A stretch of DNA of 64,000 nt, from NCBI GenBank assembly GCA_002633025.1, contig NMRB01000007.1, positions 224,951 through 288,950 on the forward strand, in the 5' to 3' direction. Both the position numbers and the translations under genes were made by a program. Under the pieces are notes generated by a model that saw only the letters and a program-made list of their open reading frames with translations, was not told the DNA's origin and made no database searches. The DNA comes from Notospermus geniculatus (Eukaryota; Nemertea; Pilidiophora; Heteronemertea; Lineidae). Position 1 is the first letter of the stretch; every line of letters begins with the position of its first letter. Positions 1-11,640 of the stretch are shown here, one piece after another.

Positions 1-99
1 TCGTCAAATATGTGGTGACTTTCTGGTTGTGAGTCATCAAATATGTGGTGACTTTCTGGTTGTGAGTCGTCAAATATGTGGTGACTTTCTGGTTGTGAG
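1..99. repeat. Minisatellite, 33-bp unit, three copies, cut by the window edge
   Basis: Three head-to-tail copies of a 33-bp unit (beginning TCGTCAAATATGTGGTGACT) fill the first 99 bases and differ from one another at one position. The array may continue to the left of the window. No reading frame or splice site suggests that it is coding. Confidence 0.95.
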
Positions 100-1789
100 T
101 GGTATCTTTGGTGTTCTATGCACCAGTTGAGCTGCACCTTTAAAGCTGAAAGTTGTCTTGGTGTCTGTTATTGGTATTGTTCGTCTTCAGAGATGACAAA
201 AGTTTTGGCACAATATTGGTGTTTTTTTGGCATCAGAGGTAATGCAATTGCAATCAGTCTTCAACACTGACAAGATTTCTACTGTCTGTAACACACAGTC
301 AGTGACTTCTAGTGATTTTTGGCAAAAAAAGCATAAATCTTCAATCAGTTCCAGGCATGTGTTCGCCACCAGCATTCCCCGGCAGGGGTCCTCCATCAAA
401 CCCACGGGGTCAAACAATTTAGAGAGCATTTGACGATAAGAAGCACACCGAGGTGTTTGACACGAGGGCACAATGCTGAAGGGTTTATGTGATCATCTCA
501 CATGCTGCTGGTTGGGACCTCACAATAGGGCGTTGGCCCAAGACAGTTGGGGGGCGATTACCTAATTGTCTGAGCCGGGGATGCTATCATGAATAGGCTG
601 GCACCCTAACCACGGTGGGAGTCTGAGGGTTCATTCTTTCCCTCAAACATGTGACACCAACAAAGGAAAACTTCGCAGCCTCTTCTGTATTGTCATCGTT
701 GTGTGGCAAACGATTTAAACACGCGACAACAAATATTCTATTCACACCGTGGTAAATTATCCAACCGCAAACTTTTCACATTTCTGTCATATTTTGCCAG
801 GTACTTTGTTTATACTCATCTGCGTCTGCTTCTTTGTTCTGCTGGTCATAATGATACCTGTTTCTGCTCACCATTCATAAAATTGGTGAATAAAATCTGA
901 GGTTTTCAGTGATTTTTTTTCCACAATAGGACAGTTCACAACCTGTAGCCTTCATGTCACATCTTCAACAATAGTTTAGGGCATCTATATTCTTTCTTCC
1001 CCCTGTGATTGTTGTAATATGACTTCTTCCGTCTGCCCTTATCACCTGATGCTGTGATAGCGTGATGGTGGTTTTCTCAACTCTACCAACAACGCCTCTG
1101 TCAATGAAACACTTCTCAGACAGGAACTACCCATCCTGTAATACAAATATCTCCTTATTAGAACGTGGTTGAACTATGTACATTGCAGATTGGCACTTTC
1201 CTGTCCTTGTTATGCATCCTCAAGAGGAAAATCAGGAGAACGTACTTTTTCCGATGAGTCAAATGGTATTGTTCCTGAACGGTTAAATTCCATATGTAGA
1301 ACTAAGTTGGTACCTAATGTTGGTACTAAGTTGGTACTCCATTTCAACCCCCATTACAAGGGAAGGACCCTCCCATTGGGGTCTGGATGGAGTAAACAGA
1401 CTTAAAGGCGGATGTCTTAGTTGTCTTATCCACCACTTACAGAAGATGTTGCAACATGAGCCTACTCTCTCATCAGGAGATCTTCTCCTCTGGCATGCGA
1501 AGCAAATTGTGCAATCGATAATGAATAATAAGATGAGACATTGACACTGTCATCGTTAGAACAGCACCCGGTAAATAAAGAGCCAATTAGTCATCTGTCT
1601 TTTGTAACAACGACAAATTGCTTGCTTGCACTTTGATCATCTCGTGTTGGCTATGTTGACCCCTTCATTAACGAGTGAAAACGGAGCCTGTGGGATGATT
1701 TCAGTTGGAGGGTCCTGATCTTGTGTGATGATACTTTCACTCAGATGATTAGCAGATTGTCCTGTGTTACAATGAAAAAGAATCCTTAC
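100..1789. other. Intergenic or intronic DNA without a recognised gene
   Basis: I see no recognised gene, RNA or mobile element here. A minus-strand open frame at 187-471 (cysteine-rich, 94 codons from a GTG) follows a CCTTCAG acceptor-like site. Its phase does not fit the candidate exon at 1790-1881, so I do not call it a gene. Confidence 0.5.
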
Positions 1790-1881
1790 CGTGATTTCTT
1801 GCGTGTTGGATCGCGAACTGCCCATTAACTCTTGGCCATCAGGTTCTGGAACATCTTGTGCAGCAGCGGGAGACATGAAGC
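1790..1881 (-). CDS. Candidate internal exon of an unidentified minus-strand gene
   Basis: On the minus strand a pyrimidine-rich TTTTTCAG acceptor precedes a 92-nt open stretch that ends at a good donor (ACG|GTAAGG). It encodes about 30 residues, including SPAAAQDVPEPDG and SSRSNTQEIT, a low-complexity, probably disordered segment. It begins in phase 1 and ends in phase 0. The phase agrees with the upstream candidate exon at 3374-3561, whose last base T plus GC here makes a Cys codon. I do not recognise the protein. The splice signals and codon use are suggestive only, and a chance exon cannot be excluded. Confidence 0.3.
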
Positions 1882-1916
1882 CTGAAAAATCATCATCAAA
1901 GTGTAGAAGGAAGACA

Positions 1917-2193
1917 CCATCAACAAACTCTAGCCTAGGAGTAACTCATCAACAAACTGTGGCCTAGGAGGAACTCATCAACAAATTGTAGCCTCGGAGG
2001 AACTCGTCAACAAACTGTGGCCTAGGAGGAACTCATCAACAAACTGTGGCCTAGGAGAAACTCATCAACAAATTGTAGCCTCGGAGGAACTCAACAGCAA
2101 ACTGTAGCCTAGGAGGAACTCATCAACAAACTGTAACCTTGGAGGAACTCATCAACAAACTGTAGCCTCGGAGGGACTCGTCAACAAACTGTA
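1917..2193. repeat. Minisatellite, ~29-bp unit, about nine copies
   Basis: About nine degenerate tandem copies of a ~29-bp unit (CATCAACAAACTGTRGCCTNGGAGGAACT-like) occupy this stretch. Copies vary mainly at the GTGGCC/GTAGCC position and by small length changes. The array sits directly upstream, in the minus-strand sense, of the candidate exon at 1790-1881. I infer a non-coding VNTR. Confidence 0.9.
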
Positions 2194-3373
2194 GATGGAG
2201 ATACTTACGCACTGCTGTTGCTGGAGAATGGTTTCTTGGCCATAACGGGATTTAGAGGAATAAATTCATTCAATCAGCTTTGACAAATTGATCTCTCTGA
2301 GCTTTGTAAAGGAAAAAATGATGATCATCCTGTCTCCCCACCTGCCAGAAGTTGTGGCGCTGGTCAGTATTGTTCCGACATGCGCCCAATTGGGAACAAA
2401 ATGCAGAAACACTTCTCTATCCTATTAATCTTTTAGATGGTGTTAGCAGCGATCACCTCTCTCGGCCCACACGCCTGTCTTCACTGTCCAAGTCGTCCTG
2501 TAATTACCAACGAACAATTGACCAGTATGGCCATTTTCCTCCGCGATGCCTGCGGTTCTTTGCAATTGTACACCCACAATTTGTACCTCTTGGTTCAGCG
2601 TGTCTTGTCTCAAGACCACCGACCACTTTGTACCGACACAAGGGTCACTATTTGACCAGCTTCCTTCTATACTCAAGGGGGTACCCTGCCTCGCTCGGTA
2701 CAGGTGCTAGTCCACGTGCGAGAGTTTCCACTGAATCAAGATTTTTCGCTTTTCCACTCTGATCTTGTTAATTCTGTTTCGCTGACCACAAGGACATAAG
2801 GAATGCACCATTCTTAACTGACCATGCAGAAGCAAAAACATCATGATTTTGTCTTCGAGGTTTGGTGGTCTTGTCCATCATGTGCTCGCATTTCATCTTC
2901 TCAATCCAACTGTGAAATGGAATGTTTTATCTTCGTGATTGATTAATCCTGCGGTTAAAGGTTCCAATTTGTCCTTTGACACTTAGGAAGGGTCACTCCT
3001 GATGCAGGGATTACAGGGCCTGTCTCAGGAGGGACAAATTGTGATTGCTAAGGATGGTTTTGGTCGGGGTCCAGACAGGGGATTTGGCCCTTTTCAAAAG
3101 ACAACATCTGGGGTAGTTTTTCGAGGGAAGGGAGTTTGTCTTAGAGTATTGAAGGGAGAGTTGGTGAACATCATATTGAGTATCAGAAGAGATACAAGAT
3201 CCCATCCATGTCCAAAATCTTGTGCACTCTCTGCATGCTTCTGAGTGAAAACCATACGTAACTCGGCACAGGTGGTTGAACAAAGTAAACTGCCAAGGCT
3301 GGTTTGAAGTGTGAGGTATGCAGTGGGTCATTGACAATCAATGATTTGGGTCATTTTGACGGTCAATTACTAC
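2194..3373. other. No supported feature
   Basis: A plus-strand open frame at 2437-2655 starts right after a TCTTTTAG acceptor-like site and looks somewhat protein-like (contains FLRDACGSLQLYTHN). It has no convincing splice donor and no family I can name with confidence. Otherwise I see nothing. Confidence 0.4.
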
Positions 3374-3561
3374 ATCCGTTTGCCGATGAAAAGCGTAATA
3401 TGGCAAAAAGAGCATCTTTCTCCGTCGTCCCATTGATGGCAGGTTGATGCGTGGGTGCAGACATCGCTTCTGGTCGAGATTCTGCTGGCAGACTTTGTTC
3501 AAGAAACAAATAAGAGGAAGCATCAGCCGCCATTTCTTGGAATTGAGCGTCGGAGGGAGTG
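3374..3561 (-). CDS. Candidate exon of an unidentified minus-strand gene
   Basis: A minus-strand AATTACAG acceptor is followed by an open frame containing FQEMAADASSYLFLEQSL and TTEKDALFAILRFSS, with ordinary coding-like composition. Read through, it stops at 3363. Spliced at a moderate donor (GGAT|GTAGTA, exon low end 3374), it joins in phase to the candidate exon at 1790-1881. It could therefore be either an internal or a terminal exon. The segment is rich in Ala, Ser, Pro and Glu and probably disordered. I do not recognise the family. Confidence is limited because the other exons of the gene were not found. Confidence 0.3.
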
Positions 3562-5629
3562 CTGTAATTTATTGACATTACATTAAATTCATTTTATCTG
3601 ATATGTCCTTGCCACCTCACTTGTATCATTATTTTCGTTCATTATTTCTTGGCCTACTTTCTCTTGAGAGAGTTCTGTCGTCTTTAGAAGGTTCCACTCC
3701 CAGGTTTATATAAAACTACTTTTGAGTGAAATGTTGAACATTAATAGAATGAGAGAAATGCCACCAGCATTGAGAATGTTGGAATGCTTGGATCACTTTA
3801 TCTTCGTCCAGAAATGAGATATTGAAACGATGATATTTTAGTGTCATTTTCCACGGACCTCACAAAACGCGCCGAGATCGGTTGAACCCCAGATGTTGAG
3901 GTGGTATCCTAATTTCAAAACTGTCCACTATTTTAACTCGCTTTAAAGACCATTCAGAGAAAATTTCAATATCTTTTCCATGGCAGTCTTTTATCGCATT
4001 GTTATAATCCTATTAAATATTCCAGATAAAAAATGTGTATTTTCATCAGAACGACTCTCTCTTTGTGCCTCTCCACCTGACCTGCTGTAACAAACTCGCT
4101 TTAATTTTCCTTTTGTGTTTAAATTCAACTTATGGAGTAAAACTTCTGAGGTATTAATAATCCACTTGAAATGGAGTGGAAGAAACCTGACTGTGGGTGA
4201 TTGTCCTTGATTTACTCGGATACATCACGGGTCAATCAAGCAAAAACCGCCCTCTTTCTTTCCAAATCGTGCCCGTTGTACTTAGCAGGTTTCACATGCG
4301 ATGCTTTGTCTGAATTCAAAAAACAAATCGAATCAGTTACACTTACTAATCTGCTCAAACTAACGCAATACCAGAAATTTGTAGCTATTACTTTCGTATT
4401 TGCCTAATTTTTCCCGTTGAATAGATTGCATATCTTGTATCAACAAACACTCCAGTCATGCTGTGCACGATGTTGTTACGTTTGATCATATATCGATGAA
4501 AATCTGAATGTGTATGGTGAATTTTCTTAACAGATGTGATGCAAGCTCAATTCCGTCATTAGTACACTGTAGTATAATCCTTACAAATGACGTCAAACTC
4601 CGCCATGAATGGTGTATGTGAGATTCTCATAAACCTATCTAATCTTTACAATTCATCATTCTCAGTTCGGATAAAAACTTTGTCCATGGCTGGCTGTATG
4701 ATGTTTTCCTTACAAAATACAATTCAGATTTCATTTCATTGAACGCACTGCAAACTGCGGCCGGGTTTAGTGGTCGTGCTGCGGTGACTTGCTGGCACGT
4801 TTCTTGCGGCTCGGGGTGATAAGAGATCATAATAGCTTGCATTCAATCGGCGAGCAGTACATCCCACGACTTGTGGGTCTGCGCAGAGAGGGCAGGTCCT
4901 TCTCCGGTTTGAACCCTTTGTTGGCATGGTTACCCCACACACCTTCCAAACTCATGTAGCAATTAAGAGAGGGTCTTTAAGCTGTCACTTAACACAATGG
5001 AAAGGGTTTGAGAAAAGGGACTCGTGCACTTGAGACTCTATTTAATTGTGTACATAATGTCCATAACTTATTACGTCTGATGTTTGAGTTGTATTGTGCC
5101 GTAGGGGGAGGGTTCTAAGAAATATTTCACTTATTTACCAGTGAGTTACGGAGGCTGAGGCGTATGTCATAAGAATTTCATAACAATGAAACCCTGGCAC
5201 TGATATTCAAAATGCTAATTTCAAATTGTTGCGATTATGAAGGATTTAAATTGCAGCACAAAAGACGTACTTAATCCCTGAATGGTTGCCAACTGGTAAA
5301 AAAACGTCTGAGTTTTATCTCTGTGTCTTTTGGTTAACTTTGACACGTCGGTGTGGCTACTTTGACAAGTCAATCTGGCCTGACAAGTGACAACAATGAG
5401 TCAATAGTGTCAGTGTCATTCTCTGGCCATTTGGTGTCGTAATGAGATGTTGGTTCCCAACGAATCCTTTGCTCACTAACTATTTATTGGTGCTAATCGA
5501 TGCCTTACAGAAAGTCCATCCATTGAATGAACAACTACTGTCAACGTAGAAAATTGTACTGTTACATACTAAGTCTTGAAGTGAGGCCATGGCAAGAGAC
5601 CGTCAAATCAGCATCCTCTACACATACAG
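3562..5629. other. No supported feature
   Basis: AT-rich, with short open frames only. I see no splice-bounded exons, RNA gene or repeat in this stretch. Confidence 0.4.
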
Positions 5630-5688
5630 AATACCTCGTGCATTCTCTAAGCCGGATACTCCCGTATCCACTCAACATCTTGATAAAG
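5630..5688 (+). CDS. Candidate internal exon of an unidentified plus-strand gene
   Basis: A CATACAG acceptor and a GATAAAG|GTAATA donor bound a 59-nt open stretch encoding IPRAFSKPDTPVSTQHLDK. It ends in phase 1 and joins in frame to the candidate terminal exon at 9680-9720. The assignment rests only on splice consensus and compatible phase, and no family is recognised. If real, this is the penultimate exon of a gene whose other exons lie to the left or outside the window. Confidence 0.2.
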
Positions 5689-6123
5689 GTAATAACCTGC
5701 CATTTCTGCTCATCTATTCACAGCCGTTTTTTACTGACATCTAATTCCATAGTCATATTCTCAGTCATTGCAAATTAAGGGACGACGTCGAGGTTTGAAA
5801 AAACTTGCATAGAAGAAATAACCCACACCGCAACTGAGAAAGTTACGAATATTTTCCCCTTGACTTCACACATGCCCTGCTTTGCCTCTAACGGGGAGAT
5901 CAGGGTACTACAAGCACACAGCTGGAGTGACTGTCAAAAACAAATCTCGTCGGTACCAATGATTAATTGAAAGGCTTGGCGATCTCCTCCCAGGAAACTA
6001 TTGCATGTTTGTTGTGTTGGTCTGTGGAATTGTGCTGACTTGTTTCAGAAGGAAGCCTAGCATTGGGATACTTCTTGTAGCTCCACTGTAGCTGACACAG
6101 TGGTGAAGGCATATAGACAACTC

Positions 6124-6345
6124 TCAAATTGACGTAAACGAGAAAGATCTGTGCACTTCCACCGAAATCGCAACCACAACCTCAGTCTGAAATGAAAGAC
6201 GTGATGCAGAGAACCCCACGACAGTGACTTTGACGACGTTGCATCAGAGTCGACCATTGCTGAATCATGGAATGCGTCACATTACCCGGTTTCAGATCGA
6301 GGTTGTGGTTGCGATTTCCGCAGAAGTGTGCAGATCTGCGAATTT
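6124..6345. mobile_element. MITE-like palindrome with ~50-bp imperfect arms
   Basis: The left arm (from AGATCTGTGCACTTCC) pairs with the right arm (ending AGAAGTGTGCAGATCT). Both carry the core GAGGTTGTGGTTGCGATTTC or its complement. The arms are separated by roughly 110 bases. I see no clear target-site duplication and no open frame. It is probably a short non-autonomous DNA-transposon relic. A tRNA-like sequence lies just to its right. Confidence 0.65.
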
Positions 6346-6438
6346 GAGAATCGTCTATTGCCTAGAGACTGGCAAACAGCAGAATATTGAGAGCTGTGCT
6401 GTCAAAGAGAGCTTCCCTCTCTATGACATGGGAATGGG

Positions 6439-6500
6439 TCCGACCAGGGATTGAACCTGGAACCTCATAGGTGCTACTGTTTCCACTGCGCCACTCTGAC
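6439..6500 (-). pseudogene. tRNA-like pseudogene or tRNA-derived SINE head
   Basis: On the minus strand the sequence has an A-box-like TGGCGCAGTGG and a B-box-like GGTTCAATCCC. The T arm is a perfect five-pair stem (CCAGG/CCTGG). The acceptor pairs only partly, and no clean anticodon stem can be drawn, so I do not assign an amino acid. The intact internal Pol III promoter boxes with decayed stems fit a tRNA-derived SINE or tRNA pseudogene better than a working tRNA. Confidence 0.55.
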
Positions 6501-6519
6501 AACCCGAGGTAAAGATGGA

Positions 6520-9500
6520 GCTACTACATGTATGCGTAAAGCTTTCAGTTGCCATTTCATCTGACTTACCATCATTGCACCTCCATGGCTGCCACAGTAG
6601 CTGACGTTCTGCATGACGACACCCTGAACTCGTCTAACTCACCTCCTCATCCCTTGATTATTGATCCTGTTAATAATAGATGATATTCTATCAGGATAAG
6701 TTCATCTGTCATGCCATCTCCATTCATCTCAAGAGTATCTTGTTTGATAAGCCGCTCATTGCTAATTTGCAGGTTGAGACGTCACGTTAGCGTCTTTTTA
6801 AAGAACAGACGTTAGTGATCACCTTCAGACAAAAGGACAGGGTAATCATGAGTAGCTTTGGGAGGACATCTAGTGTTGTAGCCTTGTTCAAGTGGGTGTC
6901 GGACATTTTGCAACTGTTTTAGCCTGCGACATATCCAGCTTAGAGTTAGGCTACAGATCATTTGTTGACTTAGCGATCAAGATCGAGTTGACAACAAGGG
7001 CATTGCAAAGATTCTACTCAATGATCGAAATTTTCTTTGGTGCTGACCTGGAACTAAAGGCTGCAGGACTCTTGAGTTCCTTCAATGCTGTTTTGCACTG
7101 ACCCAGTACAGCTTTACTTGGTGGAGAGATTGTGGGTTTTATTACCCCGCCGGTCTTTATAGCGCCGCACCATAAACAGGTTTGACAATTAAAATATTCC
7201 ACCTTCCTTCCCCACAGTTCCTTTACCCTTCAATCTGTCATTCCACGATAATAAAACCATCATAAACCGCCCCAATCAAAGTTATGAATTGCGACTAGGA
7301 CCAAGTTTTTGCCGCTATTTGTGTGGTTGCGGTATCATGGGGCTAAGATTGTGGCCCAGATGGGACACCCGACCTCAACGTGGTACTTGCACCCTGATAT
7401 GCAGGTACATTGTTCACGTAAAAATCACGGAATGAAATTTCCTTCATCTCTCCTCAAATAAAATGTGCTGCCGAGATTTTTAACTTGAAGTTAACTCAAG
7501 AGGGTGTTACTTCGTAAATGAATCTCTCCAGCCCGTTTCTTTGGAATTAAATTATCAAAAATTAAGACGGCAGATAACGAGATTTATTATCCCGTACTGA
7601 ATTGTACGTTTATTTCTTGCTGACTCCACCCTCAGATTTGACTCGCTCTGGATTACTGCCGGTTCAATGCTCTCCAAGTTTTTGATGTCATCTTAAAGAG
7701 TATTTGCTAAGATTCTAGTGATGCGGGGAGACAGATTAAGCATCTCATTCCAGCATCACTACCAGTTGGTTTATTACCTTTTCCCAGCTCAATGGCTACT
7801 TCACAATCAATTAAGGATGGTTTTATGTTATGATCTGCAGTGATCCTTAATTGAAAAGTTGTCCTTATCCGTATGACTGAGAGAGATTGCATTGTGACCG
7901 TAATGCCTGAAGAACATTAAAACTTTTATGGAGGATTAAGAAAAAAAGACCCAGTGGCTGTTCAAGCAAGTTCTGAGTAGGCTAACTTATTTCTTGGTGT
8001 CACCAACCTGGTGCAGTCAACTAATCTGTCCTGAGCTGTTTGGTCCTGTCATGGTCCTGTCAATTTCACTGTGTTTGTCGCCCCCCCCCCCACACACACA
8101 CTTTCGTCCTGTCTCACCTCAGCAATGTGGTCACTCAGTAAAGTCTGATTGTTTTCACATGATGGTTCTCCAATCTTTACTGTGACTTGGTGAAATCTGC
8201 CCCTTGCAACTCTGGTTTTGCCCAGTGTCATCGGACCTTGACTGCAGTCCGATAATCTTCTCTATAGGGTGCCGTTTTTTTGTCCACTTTCCAGAGTAAA
8301 TAATAAAAGGCACATTATCTGTCAGAGACAGATCCATGCTAATTCCATTCCTCTTGTTTTTGGCTTATTTATCACTTCTACTCTATAATACGAAGCACTA
8401 TCCATGCCACAGCAATCAGGTCTTCCCCAGCGTGCTCCGGAGGCACCCGGTCATTCGGCATGTGGTTAGGAGACAGTTCACGCCAAGGAACACAGCAGGG
8501 GGAACTGCAATCATCCTCAGCACGATATACAAAACAATTAACCTTTTTTGCCTCATTTTTATCCCGCACCAGCAGAATGTGACTTCACTAATATTGGACA
8601 TTATCTTTGCTTATCGGCACACATTAGGTGGTAAATAAAGAATAGAGCAACGATATTTTCTCCCGTGTAGAATTGAGTTTTTGGTCTGCGGTTGACACCT
8701 CACAATGGTTATTGACCAAAGATGAAATATCTCACAAAATTCTTTGATCAAAAGTCATGATCTTTTGTGGGCAATATTCAAGAACAGCTGGTCGAGCTAT
8801 TGTGAGGGCTTAATTCACATTCATTTAAGGTTGTTCGTCGAGAATGCGCGACATGGTGTTTTTTGAATGTGTCAGTGTCTTTGTTTGTCACCGATTTATT
8901 GTAGCGGGTGTGTTTCTGTCAAGTTTCACGGACCCTGCGTAAAGGATTTTAATTAAACCGCAGACTCGCAGTTGACGCTCTTGTGTTCCACGGTCAACCA
9001 GTTTGTCCGAGAATTTTCTCCCCGAGTGAACCCATTCTGAACGATAGAAAGGAACATGAGAGTCCCCGTCCAGTGCACCCAGGTCACAGTCTCCTTAAAT
9101 TGATCAGCTATCATTTGGTCAAATAAAAATTTCACCCTTGAAATACGATTATGAAAAGTTCTAAATCCATCGCCACTTGCCATCTTTTGTTCTCTTCCCC
9201 CTCAGTGCATTTTCCTTTGCATTAATTGAGAAAAGTAATGCGGGGACAAAACATGTTTTAATAAATTGGTAAACCAAAATGCTTGTTAAGCTTTCACCCA
9301 ATGAATTACACAATGACCGTTGTGATTTAGTTGATTTTACTGATAATTGCTGGGCACAGATTATGGTTCTGCCCATTACGTTTTCCTCACGGAGTGAATG
9401 GCTGTCGTTTTTATGCACTGTCTATCTGGATGATTTAGGTGCTTTCATAGTTTTATCAAGATTTCGTTATTTCACTTTAGTTTTGATAAAAGTTTGGAAA

Positions 9501-9679
9501 GTTTTTTTCAGATGAAAGAAATTGAAATGTAAAGAACTTATCTGATTGAGCCAATGAAGCAGAAAATTTATCAAAAACGGCATCTATAATTTCATTTTAC
9601 ATTCATATAACACTAACATAATATTCTCTCACCATCTTAAATCAATCTGCTCATGTTTTGTGTACATTTATATTTTCAG
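6520..9679. other. No supported gene
   Basis: Only short shadow frames are present, apart from a C10-(CA)n run near 8082-8100. If the plus-strand candidate exons at 5630-5688 and 9680-9720 are real, this would be an intron of that gene. Confidence 0.4.
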
Positions 9680-9720
9680 ATGCGGCGGAAGTTGGCAGAA
9701 CCAAGTCCAAGTGGAAGTAG
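9680..9720 (+). CDS. Candidate terminal exon of an unidentified plus-strand gene
   Basis: A strong acceptor (ATATTTTCAG) is followed by 41 nt. Read with one base carried from the previous exon, they encode DAAEVGRTKSKWK and a TAG stop at 9718-9720. The alternative phase-0 frame encodes a short RRKLAEPSPSGSSD ending in TGA at 9726-9728. The AT-rich, ORF-poor DNA that follows for about 2.4 kb looks like a 3' UTR. The basic C-terminus does not identify a family for me. The phase matches the candidate exon at 5630-5688. Confidence 0.25.
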
Positions 9721-11205
9721 CGATTGAAGATCTCGATTCCTGCACCTCATTGCCATGGTTACAAGTGTGTACATAGTGTAATATACTCAAAGTCTCAAAG
9801 ATACATCAAACTGTGCCTGGTAGATTAGGATTCAGTGGTGGAAAGGCTTGTTCATTTGTTCGTGACGATAGATGGACCATGAAATCGACATAAATCCTCT
9901 CCGATGAGTTCACGGAAAATCAACAAACTTTTGATGGAATCAAACTTGATTGTTTGTTCTTCATGACTCAAGTGTTAGATCTGAGAAATTCTTCATCCAA
10001 ATTGTTTGTACAAGTGCTAATATTCATCAAAAATTGACAATGTCGGGAGATATTTTCACGATGTCAAAAAGGATTCCTAAAATTTGTGAATGTGAAGGTA
10101 AACTGAGTATTGTAGGTTGAAAATTTGCTGCCTGATCCATCATTCTTTGTCAACATCAGTCAAGATTTGTCCTAATCCAAAACTTCACATGCGAAGTTGT
10201 AAAAACCAGCAGTGAGTCAAACAAAAGCATGAGTATGGAAATGTTGCTGGAGTTTTCCACTGTCACACTGTCACTTGCTAATGTTTCAAATCATATCGAG
10301 AGCTCGAGGTGTCCCAGCGGTGTCATTTAATTTCCTCAAAATGTGTGAGTAGAGTGACAATGAGCATCTGTTTCCATAGCGATACATTCCAGTTTCATTC
10401 TCTCGAAGAAAGATCCACCGAGGGGATTGTCGTAGAATAGGGTTTCATAAGTGATGAAGAGTGGAACTTTAGTTTGTGTATCAATTCTGACTCTCTAACT
10501 CAGTAACTTGAAGTTTACATACATCTAGTCAATGCTGGTCACATCTGAACGCTGTATGTTCTAGGGTCTTCAAATATGTTTTGGTGTATCCCAAGGTCAC
10601 AAATATATGGGACTCTCACTTTTACTTCTTTTTTTGACAAAGTGCTACTTTAGACATGTAAGATGTTGTATCAAATGAGTCACATTTGCCTTTTTATGAG
10701 TTGACAGTTTGACGACTTATAGCCCTGTAGTACATACGGTAAAATGAGTACACGTAGTCCAGAGGGGCAAGACGTTATTGAGAAGAGTAACAGTCTGTAT
10801 GAGATAGGATTCCATTGTGTATATATTTCCATTTTCAATAGATTGGACCAGATGATGATGAATGTAAATCATATGTATATAGAAAATAGCATAGCTTCTT
10901 TAATTAAGCTTGAATAGTTTGTCGAAGGCCTAGGTATGACCAAATGAAGATTATTTGTAAAGCTTGAGTCCCTTAGCAGGGTGAAAACTGACGAACATGA
11001 GGAAAGACATAAGATTGTTGACATCGGCATTTTGTTTGTTGAAAGCAACTGAGTACAGTGTGTAGCTATGACGAACATAACTGTAAAAATTTCAACTACT
11101 GGTAGATCAGGTTTGAAAGGGTCTGAAGGAATATTTTTTGAATTACCCAGTAGATGGTGCCGTCACTTTTCCTGTAAACGTGTTTGACATTGAAAACCAA
11201 CTGAA
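9721..11205. other. AT-rich stretch without genes, possible 3' UTR
   Basis: There are no open frames with splice sites. The composition resembles a long 3' UTR after the candidate terminal exon at 9680-9720. No decisive AATAAA was found, so this is inference. Confidence 0.25.
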
Positions 11206-11640
11206 AGCCTCTGGTTCAGTGTAATTCATCATTTCCTCAACTGAAATGAACTTCTGGTTCAGTCTAATTCATCATTTCCTCCACTGAAATGAACTTCTGG
11301 TTCAGTGTAATTCATAATTTCCTCAACTGAAATGAACCTCTGCTCGGATTCAGTGTAATTCATCATTTCCTCAAATGAAAAGAGCATGTGGTTCAGTGTA
11401 ATTTATTATTTCCTCAAATGATCTCTGGTTCATCATCCTGAGTATATCAATGGTTCTTTGTGCTTGCTTCCTGTGTCACTGCATATAGGGAGCAAGCAAA
11501 AAGGACCTTACATCATCGCACATAGGGAGCGAGTGCTAAGAACCCCCACCACGTACACTCAGGATGGTGGTTCAGTGTTATTTATCATTTCCTCAAATGG
11601 TTCAGTGGTGTAATTCTTCATTTCCTCAAACATTTTTCAA
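11206..11640. repeat. Minisatellite, ~44-bp unit, interrupted array
   Basis: Five or more copies of a ~44-bp unit (GGTTCAGTGTAATTCATCAT followed by TTCCTCAACTGAAATGAAC) run from about 11206 to 11420. Two partial copies reappear after an interruption, near 11570-11630. The interruption (11440-11560) contains a short direct duplication, GCATATAGGGAGCAAGC versus GCACATAGGGAGCGAGT. Copies differ by point changes and small deletions. Confidence 0.85.

Noticed and set aside
187-471. 94-codon cysteine-rich minus-strand frame, with an SKLFDPVGL word recalling retroelement polyproteins
   Set aside because: The match is one short word, no flanking pol domains exist, and the splice phase does not fit the nearby candidate exon.
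2352-2762. Plus-strand frames of 136 and 72 codons, the latter with a faint HECT-ligase-like LRDAC word
   Set aside because: No usable donor, no neighbouring exons, and the resemblance is only a few residues.
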